A model generated the notes under the pieces. The model had not been told where the DNA came from, made no database searches, and saw only the letters and a list, made by a program, of their open reading frames with translations. From Patescibacteria group bacterium (GTDB lineage: Bacteria; Patescibacteriota; Patescibacteriia; Patescibacteriales; UBA12465), in NCBI GenBank assembly GCA_021734825.1, contig JAIPIE010000018.1, positions 1-13,509 on the forward strand: DNA of 13,509 nucleotides, written 5' to 3'. Below, in pieces: positions 6,540 to 12,670 of this stretch. How positions within the stretch are numbered: the first letter of the stretch is position 1; the number at the start of each line of letters is the position of its first letter. Made by a program: the position numbers and the translations under genes.

Positions 6540-7079
6540 TTATTTTTTAGCAGCTGTCTTACCAGCTTTGCGGCGCACAACTTCATCAGAATATTTAACA
6601 CCCTTACCTTTATAAGGCTCTGGAATGCGTAATTTACGAATCTTATAAGCAGTATCACCTAAAAGCTCATTATTAATGCCACTTAAAGTAATGGTGTTTC
6701 CTTCAACTACGGCAGTAATACCAACTGGTAACTGAAATTCAATCGGATGAGAATAACCAAGATTTAAGTTAAGTTTTGTGCCGCTTAAAGCTGCTCTATA
6801 ACCAACACCATTAATTTCTAATTTTTTACTAAATCCGGTAGTCACGCCAATTACCATATTATTGGCGAGGGCGCGGTATAGACCCCAATAAGCACTAGCG
6901 TCTTTGGCCTCCAAATCAACATTAACGCGCAAAGAATCAGCGCTAATTTCTACGCTAGCAGGAGCTTTAATCGCTCTGGATAGTTCACCCTTCGGACCCT
7001 TAACGGTTAAAATACCGTTTTCGAATTTGGCGCTAACCCCAGCTGATAAATTTATTGGTAATTTTCCTAAACGAGACAT
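6540..7079 (-). CDS. rplF: 50S ribosomal protein L6 (uL6)
   Basis: A 179-residue uL6, built of two similar domains and located near the sarcin-ricin loop and factor-binding site. It starts with the canonical M-S-R-L-G-K-L-P-I. Domain 1 holds V-K-G-P-K-G-E-L-S-R. Domain 2 includes I-N-G-V-G-Y-R-A and L-N-L-G-Y-S-H-P-I, and the protein ends with the family signature I-R-K-L-R-I-P-E-P-Y-K-G-K-G-V-K-Y. The frame stays open upstream and a longer start could add seven residues. I chose the ATG at 7079 because it gives the normal L6 N-terminus and has the AATATG context seen elsewhere. The 59-base gap upstream holds an inverted repeat. Confidence 0.97.
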   Translation of the reverse strand: MSRLGKLPINLSAGVSAKFENGILTVKGPKGELSRAIKAPASVEISADSLRVNVDLEAKDASAYWGLYRALANNMVIGVTTGFSKKLEINGVGYRAALSGTKLNLNLGYSHPIEFQLPVGITAVVEGNTITLSGINNELLGDTAYKIRKLRIPEPYKGKGVKYSDEVVRRKAGKTAAKK

Positions 7080-7088
7080 ATTTTCTTC

Positions 7089-7129
7089 GCACGGCGCCAA
7101 AGTTAGCTATGATGGCTAAATTCGCCCGC
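7089..7129 (-). promoter_or_regulatory. Inverted-repeat element in the rpsH-rplF gap
   Basis: Within the 59-base gap, TTAGC (7103-7107) and GCTAA (7115-7119) form a hairpin with a 7-base loop. Outside it, GGCG (7093-7096) can pair with CGCC (7123-7126), and GC with GC further out. The stretch is richer in G+C than nearby DNA. It would lie in the mRNA just before rplF. There is no T-run, so it is not an intrinsic terminator. A regulatory or mRNA-processing role is inference only. Confidence 0.35.
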
Positions 7130-7138
7130 AACAATTAG

Positions 7139-7549
7139 TTAGTACACTTCTCCGATAACCTCACCGCCGATACTTTTGCGATAAGCTTCTCGATTAGTCA
7201 TTAGACCAGAAGAAGTTGAAATAATGGCAATTCCAAAATTATTTAAAACGGTAGGAATATTGCCTTTATCTACATAGACTCTAGCACCACATTTACTGAC
7301 ACGTTTGATACCATTAATATAAGGATTGCCATTCTTTTGATACTTCAAAACCAGTTTCAATTGATCAAACTGATTATGGCGTGAATTAAGCCCACCGGCC
7401 ACAATTTCAGCACGGCTAATCCAGCCCTCTTTTTCCAAAATTTGGGCTATTTTATATTTCATTTTACTCATCGGCATTAACACCTCAGCCTTATGGACCT
7501 TGGAGCTATTGCGAATGCGTGTAAACATGTCTGCGATTGGATCTGTCAT
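7139..7549 (-). CDS. rpsH: 30S ribosomal protein S8 (uS8)
   Basis: A 136-residue uS8, a primary binder of 16S rRNA helix 21 and, in E. coli, the translational repressor of the spc operon. The N-terminus M-T-D-P-I-A-D-M-F-T-R-I-R-N is canonical. R-V-S-K-C-G-A-R-V-Y follows, and the C-terminal RNA-binding signature G-I-A-I-I-S-T-S-S-G-L-M-T-N-R-E-A is intact. An in-frame TTG four codons upstream is possible but unlikely, since the ATG at 7549 gives the family start and an ATATG context. A G-C-rich hairpin spans the rpsN stop just upstream (7580-7584 with 7592-7596). I could not match the region to the E. coli S8 operator. Confidence 0.97.
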   Translation of the reverse strand: MTDPIADMFTRIRNSSKVHKAEVLMPMSKMKYKIAQILEKEGWISRAEIVAGGLNSRHNQFDQLKLVLKYQKNGNPYINGIKRVSKCGARVYVDKGNIPTVLNNFGIAIISTSSGLMTNREAYRKSIGGEVIGEVY

Positions 7550-7588
7550 ATTATTATTCAATGTTTAGATAAATGGGTGGCTGGATAT

Positions 7589-7774
7589 TTACCAGCTAGA
7601 TTTAGTAATACCTGGCAAATCGCCATTATCGGCTAATTCCCGGAAGCAAATACGGCACAAACCGAAATCACGCATATAGCCGTGGTTGCGACCGCAGCGC
7701 CAGCAACGATTAATTTTGCGCGTAGAAAATTTTGGTTTGCGCTTTGCTTTTACAATTAGAGCTGTTCTTGCCAT
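7589..7774 (-). CDS. rpsN: 30S ribosomal protein S14 type Z (uS14, zinc-binding)
   Basis: A 61-residue uS14 of the zinc-binding (C+) type, in the head of the 30S subunit. Cys24, Cys27, Cys40 and Cys43 form C-W-R-C...C-R-I-C. The conserved G-R-N-H-G-Y-M-R-D-F-G-L-C block and the terminal L-P-G-I-T-K-S-S-W complete the family pattern. The short length (61, against about 100 for the zinc-free form) agrees. It sits between rplE and rpsH as in most spc operons. The start is TATATATG with no Shine-Dalgarno sequence. Confidence 0.98.
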   Translation of the reverse strand: MARTALIVKAKRKPKFSTRKINRCWRCGRNHGYMRDFGLCRICFRELADNGDLPGITKSSW

Positions 7775-7788
7775 ATATAATAATTAGA

Positions 7789-8334
7789 TTATTTTTCGTT
7801 CTTTTTGAAAGGAAAGCCAAGGGCTGTAAATAAAGCTAAGCCTTCTTCACGATTTTTTGCACTCGTATTAATTGAAAGTTCTAAACCATAGACAGTATCA
7901 ACATCTTCAGGTCGAAGTTCAGGAAAAGCGGAATAATCTTTAAATCCAATAGTGATATTACCAGTATTATCAACACCGTGATCACTAATACCCCGGAAAT
8001 CTCTTACTCGAGGAAAGGTAACGTTCACCAACTTGTCAACAAAATCATACATTCTATCTCCACGTAAAGTTGCCACTGCTCCAATAATTTGGCCTTGGCG
8101 TAATTTAAAAGCAGACACGGATTTCTTAGCTTTAGTCATGACTGGCTTTTGACCACTAATTTTAGTCAAAGCTTTTTCAATAAGACCAATCGCTTCTTTT
8201 TCCTTGGCGTGTTTTCCAAAACCAACATTAATCACCACTTTTTGCATACGTGGCACTAAAAGGTTATTTTTGTAGCCGAAACGTTCTTTAAGCTGCGGAA
8301 CTACTTCTTTTTGATATTTTGCTTTTAAGCTCAT
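7789..8334 (-). CDS. rplE: 50S ribosomal protein L5 (uL5)
   Basis: A 181-residue uL5, which binds 5S rRNA and contacts P-site tRNA at the central protuberance. Visible signatures are V-P-R-M-Q-K-V-V-I-N-V-G-F-G, S-G-Q-K-P-V-M-T-K-A-K-K-S, F-K-L-R-Q-G-Q-I-I-G-A, F-P-R-V-R-D-F-R-G-I, and the closing helix G-L-A-L-F-T-A-L-G-F-P-F. Length is normal. It is 10 bases after rplX and 14 before rpsN. Confidence 0.97.
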   Translation of the reverse strand: MSLKAKYQKEVVPQLKERFGYKNNLLVPRMQKVVINVGFGKHAKEKEAIGLIEKALTKISGQKPVMTKAKKSVSAFKLRQGQIIGAVATLRGDRMYDFVDKLVNVTFPRVRDFRGISDHGVDNTGNITIGFKDYSAFPELRPEDVDTVYGLELSINTSAKNREEGLALFTALGFPFKKNEK

Positions 8335-8344
8335 AAAATTGAGG

Positions 8345-8665
8345 TTACTCTATTACAGTCTGACACTTTTTACAGACACGATATTTTTTGTTTCCTTTCT
8401 CGCCGGCAACAAGCTTGGCAGCAAGCCGAGTTTGTTTACCGCAAGAAGGACAAATTAAAGCGACATTAGAGGCATTAATAAAAGCTGGAAATTCAATGCG
8501 TTGACCCTTTTCACCTTCGCGATTAGGACGTAAATGCTTGACCAGCAAATTTAAACCTTCAACACTAACACGACCGGCTTCAGGTAAAACCTGTAAGACC
8601 TTACCGCTTTTACCGCGATCCTTGCCTGCTAATATTTTTACATTGTCATTTTTCTTGATGTTCAT
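8345..8665 (-). CDS. rplX: 50S ribosomal protein L24 (uL24) with C-terminal zinc ribbon
   Basis: A 106-residue uL24, an early assembly initiator that binds domain I of 23S rRNA near the tunnel exit. The KOW motif is clear: N-V-K-I-L-A-G-K-D-R-G-K-S-G-K-V (8-23), followed by V-E-G-L-N-L-L-V-K-H. The C-terminal part has Cys72, Cys75, Cys98 and Cys101 in C-P-S-C...C-K-K-C, a zinc ribbon. The E. coli and B. subtilis proteins lack these cysteines; several other bacterial lineages have them. Together with S14 this makes two zinc-dependent ribosomal proteins in the window. Confidence 0.96.
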   Translation of the reverse strand: MNIKKNDNVKILAGKDRGKSGKVLQVLPEAGRVSVEGLNLLVKHLRPNREGEKGQRIEFPAFINASNVALICPSCGKQTRLAAKLVAGEKGNKKYRVCKKCQTVIE

Positions 8666-8687
8666 ATATTCGTTTTGGCGCTCTTAA

Positions 8688-9062
8688 TTATAAAACTTCA
8701 GGGGCCAAAGAGGCAATTTTTACAAAACCGGCGCGACGCACTTCCCTGGCCACCGGACCAAAAATTCTCGTTCCCTTAGGATCTTTCTTCTCTGTGTCAA
8801 CAATCACCACACAAGCATTATCATCAAATCTAACATAAGTTCCGTCAGAACGTCTAATTTCTTTACTCGTGCGTACAATTACAGCTCTAATTACATCACT
8901 CTTCTTAATAGCTGCATGTGGAGCGGCACTTTTAACGGTAGCCACAATAATATCGCCCACACCAGCATAGCGTTTGCGATACCCGCCTAACACGCGAATA
9001 CACATCACTTCTTTGGCGCCGGAATTATCGGCTACTTTTAATTTTGTCTGTACTTGAATCAT
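8688..9062 (-). CDS. rplN: 50S ribosomal protein L14 (uL14)
   Basis: A 124-residue uL14, which forms an intersubunit bridge with 16S helix 14 and is the docking site of the silencing factor RsfS. Signature stretches are M-I-Q-V-Q-T-K-L-K-V-A-D-N-S-G-A-K-E, I-R-V-L-G-G-Y, A-V-I-V-R-T and F-D-D-N-A-C-V-V-I. It ends in R-I-F-G-P-V-A-R-E-V-R. A TTG nine codons upstream is in frame, but the ATG at 9062 gives the exact family start. Upstream are 54 bases holding a G-C-rich inverted repeat, an unusually large gap for rpsQ-rplN. Confidence 0.97.
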   Translation of the reverse strand: MIQVQTKLKVADNSGAKEVMCIRVLGGYRKRYAGVGDIIVATVKSAAPHAAIKKSDVIRAVIVRTSKEIRRSDGTYVRFDDNACVVIVDTEKKDPKGTRIFGPVAREVRRAGFVKIASLAPEVL

Positions 9063-9072
9063 ACCAGTATTA

Positions 9073-9110
9073 TTGGCCGCTGCACCCAATAGTGGGGGCT
9101 AGTCAGCCAA
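9073..9110 (-). promoter_or_regulatory. Inverted-repeat element in the rpsQ-rplN gap
   Basis: TTGGC (9073-9077) pairs with GCCAA (9106-9110). Nested inside, CCCA (9085-9088) pairs with TGGG (9093-9096) around a 4-base loop, with two more pairs (GC/GC) beyond one mismatch. It occupies most of the 54-base gap upstream of rplN and is much richer in G+C than the neighbouring genes. It lacks a T-run, so it is not an obvious terminator. A role in translation control or RNA processing is inference. Confidence 0.4.
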
Positions 9111-9116
9111 GCTTCT

Positions 9117-9392
9117 TTATTTCTCAGTTACTCGCCAGCGCTTAGTTTTACTTAAGGGGCGGCATTCAATGAAAGTTATTTTATCGCCTTCTTTACAAAC
9201 ATTATTTTCATCATGAACCTGATAATTAGTACTAACTTTAAAACGTTTACGATATTTTTTATTCATTTTTACAGTTTCAACTTCAACTGCCACAGTCTTA
9301 TTACCCTTAGCACGAACAACCACGCCTTTAAACCGTTTAATGGTTTTATCATTCGCCGGAGCGATTTTATTTTCTAATTTTGTTTCTGGCAT
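9117..9392 (-). CDS. rpsQ: 30S ribosomal protein S17 (uS17)
   Basis: A 91-residue uS17, an OB-fold primary binder of the 16S rRNA 5' domain. The core is G-V-V-V-R-A-K-G-N-K-T-V-A-V-E-V, followed by Y-R-K-R-F-K-V-S-T-N-Y-Q-V-H-D-E, then G-D-K-I-T-F-I-E-C-R-P-L-S-K-T-K-R-W. The frame continues upstream into rpmC and could give 118 residues, but those would come from overlap with rpmC. The ATG at 9392 has the TATATG context and lies 10 bases after the rpmC stop. This leaves an extra N-terminal tail of about 15 residues (P-E-T-K-L-E-N-K-I-A-P-A-N-D) compared with E. coli. Confidence 0.95.
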   Translation of the reverse strand: MPETKLENKIAPANDKTIKRFKGVVVRAKGNKTVAVEVETVKMNKKYRKRFKVSTNYQVHDENNVCKEGDKITFIECRPLSKTKRWRVTEK

Positions 9393-9402
9393 ATAAGTGT
9401 AA

Positions 9403-9588
9403 TTAAACTTTAGTGTTAAGAACCGTGAAAATTCGAGCGATAACTTCGCGAACTTGTCTAATTTCACGGACATTTTTCAGTTGGCGATTAGAATCTTTAA
9501 AACGCAACTCACGTAGCTTTTCGCGATATTGAGCCAGTAATTTCTGTAATTCAGCTGGAGTTTTATTTGTAAGTTCTTTTATTTCCAT
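9403..9588 (-). CDS. rpmC: 50S ribosomal protein L29 (uL29)
   Basis: A 61-residue uL29, a helical hairpin next to L23 at the tunnel exit, part of the docking area for trigger factor and SRP. It shows M-E-I-K-E-L-T-N-K-T-P-A-E-L-Q, a basic L-R-E-L-R-F, and N-V-R-E-I-R-Q-V-R-E-V-I-A-R-I. The frame extends 13 codons upstream to 9627, but those codons are made of the heptad repeat (N-L-E-S-L-N-L-E) and are unlike any L29. The ATG at 9588 is therefore the start, again with ATATG. The 130-base repeat array between rplP and rpmC is exceptional for this operon, where these genes are normally adjacent or overlapping. Confidence 0.95.
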   Translation of the reverse strand: MEIKELTNKTPAELQKLLAQYREKLRELRFKDSNRQLKNVREIRQVREVIARIFTVLNTKV

Positions 9589-9596
9589 ATAATTTA

Positions 9597-9713
9597 TTAA
9601 TTCAAGATTCAATGATTCAAGATTCAAGATTAAATAATTTTTGAATTTTGAATTTTGAATTAATATTTTTGAATTTTGAATTTTGAATTGTTGAATTTTG
9701 AATTTTTAAATTC
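9597..9713. repeat. Heptad repeat array inside the S10 operon (rplP-rpmC gap)
   Basis: Heptads of ATTCAAG (9600-9632) are followed by heptads of GAATTTT (from 9642), so the array is inverted about its middle. TTAATTCAAGATTCAA (9597-9612) matches the reverse complement of 9648-9663 at 15 of 16 positions, allowing a long A+T hairpin in the mRNA. Further GAATTTT units continue to 9713 near the rplP stop. Unit sequence matches the arrays at 2179-2345 and 3243-3299. No promoter or terminator is clear within it. Confidence 0.9.
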
Positions 9714-9718
9714 TACCT

Positions 9719-10123
9719 TTATTTACCGACAAAGATTGCTTTTAATGGTAATTTATGGGCAGCTAAAGTCATAGCTTCTTTGGCGGTTGCTTCATCAACG
9801 CCTTCCATTTCAAACATCACTGTACCTGGCTTAACAATCGCTACATAGTGATCAACCGCACCTTTTCCCTTACCCATAGGCATTTCTCCACCATGAGCAG
9901 TGACTGGCTTATCAGGAAAAATTCTAATCCACATCTTACCGGTTTTTTTAGTATAACGGGTCATAACGCGACGAGCAGACTCGATTTGACGAGAAGTAAC
10001 CCAATGTTCGCTTATAGCTTTTAAGCCATAGCTACCAAAACTTACTTCAAGCATACGAGAGGCTACGCCACCGCGACGACGCTTATGATCCTTGCGATAT
10101 TTAGTTTTCTTAGGCATTAACAT
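9719..10123 (-). CDS. rplP: 50S ribosomal protein L16 (uL16)
   Basis: A 134-residue uL16, which binds near the A-site tRNA and the peptidyl transferase centre. The M-L-M-P-K-K-T-K-Y-R-K start is typical of the family, supporting the first ATG at 10123 over the second two codons later. G-L-K-A-I, T-S-R-Q-I-E-S-A-R, I-R-I-F-P-D-K-P-V-T and G-K-G-K-G-A-V are conserved. In E. coli the arginine just before M-G-K-G-K-G is Arg81, the residue hydroxylated by RoxA (YcfD); here this position is Pro82 (E-M-P-M-G-K-G-K-G). The gene is 24 bases after rpsC and is separated from rpmC by a 130-base repeat array. Confidence 0.97.
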   Translation of the reverse strand: MLMPKKTKYRKDHKRRRGGVASRMLEVSFGSYGLKAISEHWVTSRQIESARRVMTRYTKKTGKMWIRIFPDKPVTAHGGEMPMGKGKGAVDHYVAIVKPGTVMFEMEGVDEATAKEAMTLAAHKLPLKAIFVGK

Positions 10124-10147
10124 ATCAGTATGAAAATCGTTAAATTT

Positions 10148-10834
10148 TTATTTACGTGTGGCGATTAATTCACCCTTCGCTTCTTGGTCTTTTTCAAAGA
10201 CCTCACCCTTATAAATCCAAACTTTGACGCCAATAGTGCCATAAGTAGTAGCGGCGGCGCCACGAGCATAATCAATGTCGGCGCGTAAAGTCTGTAATGG
10301 CACTTTTCCAGAAACTAATTTTTCAGTTCTGGCAATTTCAGCGCCATTTAAACGACCACTAATTTGCACCTTGACTCCTAAAGCGCCGGCTCTTTCTACA
10401 CGTCCAATTAACTGCTTCATCACTTTACGGAAAGGCATACGCTTTTCTAAATCGGTAATTATACCTTGAACGGCAATCTGAGAGCTGAGTTGGGGTCTAT
10501 TTACTTCTTTGATATTTAAATTAATTTCACCCATGCGGAAATTTTTCAAGAACTTGTCATGAATAGATTTTTTCAATTCTTCCACGCCATTACCACCACG
10601 ACCGATAATTAAACCGGGTTTGGCTGTCCAGATATCAATAGTAATCTTACTGAGACTACGAATAATCTCTACTCTATCGATACCGGCCTCGCGCATAGTT
10701 CGAATGAGGAATTTACGAATAACAATATCCTGTTGAATATTCTTAATGTAATTATTGCCACTTTCAAACCAGATTGATGGCCAAGTCTTGGTAATGCCTA
10801 AACGCATTACTTTTGGATTTACTTTTTTACCCAT
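10148..10834 (-). CDS. rpsC: 30S ribosomal protein S3 (uS3)
   Basis: A 228-residue uS3, which forms the mRNA entry tunnel with S4 and S5 and contributes to helicase activity. It starts M-G-K-K-V-N-P-K-V-M-R-L-G-I. The KH type 2 domain carries the G-R-G-G loop at 78-81 (I-I-G-R-G-G-N-G-V). The C-terminal domain shows G-A-L-G-V-K-V-Q-I-S-G-R-L-N-G-A-E-I-A-R, then A-D-I-D-Y-A-R-G-A-A, and Y-G-T-I-G-V-K-V-W-I-Y-K-G-E. Length is almost that of E. coli (233). It lies 37 bases after rplV. Confidence 0.98.
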   Translation of the reverse strand: MGKKVNPKVMRLGITKTWPSIWFESGNNYIKNIQQDIVIRKFLIRTMREAGIDRVEIIRSLSKITIDIWTAKPGLIIGRGGNGVEELKKSIHDKFLKNFRMGEINLNIKEVNRPQLSSQIAVQGIITDLEKRMPFRKVMKQLIGRVERAGALGVKVQISGRLNGAEIARTEKLVSGKVPLQTLRADIDYARGAAATTYGTIGVKVWIYKGEVFEKDQEAKGELIATRK

Positions 10835-10871
10835 ACTATTTATGTATGTATTAATTGCTTTAGATAAAGTG

Positions 10872-11402
10872 TTATACTCCGCTCTTACGATTGAAATTTT
10901 TAGTGGTGAAGCCTTTGCCGGAAGTAGTATCAGCGTTAACCTTCGTGCTAGACTTTTTATCTTCCTTCTTCATGTTTTTCTTCCCTCTCTTCTCAGCGTC
11001 AGCCACAACTTGTTCTAATTTAACTGGTGCTTCAATCTTGGTTTTTTTTGCTGTCTTTTTACCGCTTTCAACAATTTCGGCCAAAGTGAGGTGAATGTGG
11101 CAGGCTCGTTTACGTAAAACAGTAGCGCGTCCATGAGCTCTTGGCATCCAACGTTTTAAGGTTATAGCCTCATCAGCTTTAATTTCTTTAATATATAAAT
11201 TACTGCGCTCAATACTAAAATTATGATCGGCGTTAGCAACAGCAGATTCAATCAGCTTCTTCACTGGGTCCGCTGCCAATTTATTTAAAAATTGTAACTG
11301 ATCCAAAGCTTTGTCAATCGGCATTTTGCGGATAACGTCAATAACTAAACGCACTTTGCGCGGAGACATTCTTAAATGATTTAGATTTGCTTTAATTTCC
11401 AT
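10872..11402 (-). CDS. rplV: 50S ribosomal protein L22 (uL22) with long C-terminal tail
   Basis: A 176-residue uL22; E. coli L22 has 110. Its globular part lies at the tunnel exit and a beta hairpin lines the nascent-chain tunnel. The core (1-112) includes M-S-P-R-K-V-R-L-V-I-D, A-V-A-N-A-D-H-N-F and the hairpin tip M-P-R-A-H-G-R-A-T-V-L-R-K-R-A. After I-V-E-S-G-K-K there are about 60 extra residues rich in Lys, Ala, Thr and Glu, probably disordered. They end in F-T-T-K-N-F-N-R-K-S-G-V, which has two Phe residues and may be a separate binding motif. A 64-base gap with an inverted repeat precedes the gene. Confidence 0.95.
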   Translation of the reverse strand: MEIKANLNHLRMSPRKVRLVIDVIRKMPIDKALDQLQFLNKLAADPVKKLIESAVANADHNFSIERSNLYIKEIKADEAITLKRWMPRAHGRATVLRKRACHIHLTLAEIVESGKKTAKKTKIEAPVKLEQVVADAEKRGKKNMKKEDKKSSTKVNADTTSGKGFTTKNFNRKSGV

Positions 11403-11418
11403 AGGATTCGCTTGTCGG

Positions 11419-11453
11419 CGGAATCAGCACTAGCAAGGCTGTGCCTATATCCG
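11419..11453 (-). promoter_or_regulatory. Inverted-repeat element in the rpsS-rplV gap
   Basis: GCAC (11427-11430) pairs with GTGC (11441-11444), and inside it AGC pairs with GCT around a 3-base loop, with one bulged base. CGGA (11419-11422) can pair with TCCG (11450-11453) outside an internal loop. It fills the middle of a 64-base gap just upstream of rplV and is richer in G+C than the genes around it. No T-run follows. A role as an mRNA control or processing element is inference. Confidence 0.45.
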
Positions 11454-11466
11454 TCTCGCATTTTAA

Positions 11467-11754
11467 TTATTTGCCGCCCTTAGCCTGGGCCTTCGCCATT
11501 TTACCACCGTGGGTTACGAATTTTCTAGTCATAGCAAACTCGCCCAAACGATGACCAATCATATTCTCAACAATGTAGACAGGAAAATGGGTTTTGCCAT
11601 TATGAACACCAATAGTGAGTCCGACCATGGCTGGTACAACTGTACAAGCACGATCCCACACTTTTATGATTGTTTTATCGCCCGGTTTTAAGTCCTGAAC
11701 TTTTTTCAAAATTCGGGGATTAACGTATGGACCTTTTTTTAAACTTCTTGACAT
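11467..11754 (-). CDS. rpsS: 30S ribosomal protein S19 (uS19)
   Basis: A 95-residue uS19, in the 30S head in complex with S13, touching the A-site finger of 23S rRNA. The sequence is near-canonical: M-S-R-S-L-K-K-G-P-Y-V, then V-W-D-R-A-C-T-V-V-P, I-G-V-H-N-G-K-T-H-F-P-V-Y, M-I-G-H-R-L-G-E-F-A and T-R-K-F-V-T-H-G-G. It ends in a basic Gly-Lys tail. Length is normal. It lies 45 bases after rplB. The start is CATATG without a Shine-Dalgarno sequence. Confidence 0.98.
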   Translation of the reverse strand: MSRSLKKGPYVNPRILKKVQDLKPGDKTIIKVWDRACTVVPAMVGLTIGVHNGKTHFPVYIVENMIGHRLGEFAMTRKFVTHGGKMAKAQAKGGK

Positions 11755-11799
11755 ATGCTTTTAAATAATTGGATAAATTGAGGTATTACACATCAATGC

Positions 11800-12642
11800 T
11801 TATCTTTTCTTCTTCGCGCGACGCTTAATAATTAATTTGGAAGAAGGTCTCTTTTTCTTTCTTGTCTTGACACCTAAGGCTGGCTTACCCCATGGCGTCT
11901 TCGGATGTTTCAAACCAATAGACTGATTACCTTCACCGCCTCCATGTGGATGATCAACTGGATTCATAGCGCTACCGCGAACAGTAGGACGAATACCCAT
12001 ATGACGACTACGCCCAGCTTTTCCTAAAACGATATGGCGCTGATCGGGGTTACTTACCTGACCAACAGTACACAAACATTCTTTCTTAATTAAACGAATT
12101 TCACCACTTGGCATTTTCACCTGAGCATACTTACCTTCAACGCCCATAACAAACACCGCGTTACCAGCTCCCCGAGCGATTCTAGCACCACGGCCAGCCT
12201 CAAATTCTAAATTATTAATGGCCACGCCCGCTGGAATAAATTCTACCGGCATCGCATTACCAGACTTAATTTCAATTAAAGTCTTGGAGCTTAGAATCTT
12301 ATCGCCAACTTTTAGCTCAGTTGGGGCAATAATATAACGTTTTTCTCCATCAGCATAATTTAATAAAGCTAAACGGGCACCACGATTAGGATCATACTCA
12401 ATTGAAGCAACTGTTGCCGGAATATCAAACTTATCTCGCTTAAAATCAACTAAGCGAATATATCTTTTTTCACCGCCGCCACGATGACGAACAGTAATTT
12501 TACCTTGGCTATTACGGCCGCTGGTTTTCTTTTTGATAACAATCAAGCGTTTCTCCGGAGTAGTTCTGGTCACGTCAGCACAATCGTCAAAAGTGGCGTT
12601 ACGTCTTCCAGGAGTATTTGCTCTTACTTTTTTGATACCCAT
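11800..12642 (-). CDS. rplB: 50S ribosomal protein L2 (uL2)
   Basis: A 280-residue uL2, one of the most conserved ribosomal proteins. It is required for subunit association and supports peptidyl transferase activity. The OB and SH3-like domains include R-H-R-G-G-G-E-K-R-Y-I-R, Y-D-P-N-R-G-A-R-L-A, I-P-A-G-V-A-I-N-N-L-E and R-G-A-G-N-A. The C-terminal loop M-N-P-V-D-H-P-H-G-G-G-E-G carries His231, the counterpart of E. coli His229. Length is near that of E. coli (273), with a strongly basic end. Confidence 0.98.
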   Translation of the reverse strand: MGIKKVRANTPGRRNATFDDCADVTRTTPEKRLIVIKKKTSGRNSQGKITVRHRGGGEKRYIRLVDFKRDKFDIPATVASIEYDPNRGARLALLNYADGEKRYIIAPTELKVGDKILSSKTLIEIKSGNAMPVEFIPAGVAINNLEFEAGRGARIARGAGNAVFVMGVEGKYAQVKMPSGEIRLIKKECLCTVGQVSNPDQRHIVLGKAGRSRHMGIRPTVRGSAMNPVDHPHGGGEGNQSIGLKHPKTPWGKPALGVKTRKKKRPSSKLIIKRRAKKKR

Positions 12643-12670
12643 ATGTAATCAATTAATGTTTTACAGAAAA

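Noticed and set aside
7578..7598. Hairpin across the rpsN stop codon as an S8 operator
   Set aside because: Only five clean pairs on the transcript strand, and no match I could recognise to the S8-binding helix; kept only as a remark under rpsH.
9063..9089. TTG start for L14
   Set aside because: The canonical M-I-Q-V-Q-T start is at 9062, and the upstream codons lie in the hairpin region.
9393..9473. Longer S17 start adding 27 residues
   Set aside because: The extension overlaps the rpmC coding region in another frame; the ATG at 9392 gives a normal S17.
9589..9627. Longer L29 start adding 13 residues
   Set aside because: The added codons are heptad repeat and unlike L29; the ATG at 9588 has the local start context.
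10835..10871. Promoter before rpsC (TATAAC near the rplV stop)
   Set aside because: Poor -10 match, no -35 and overlap with the rplV stop; likely chance in A+T-rich DNA.
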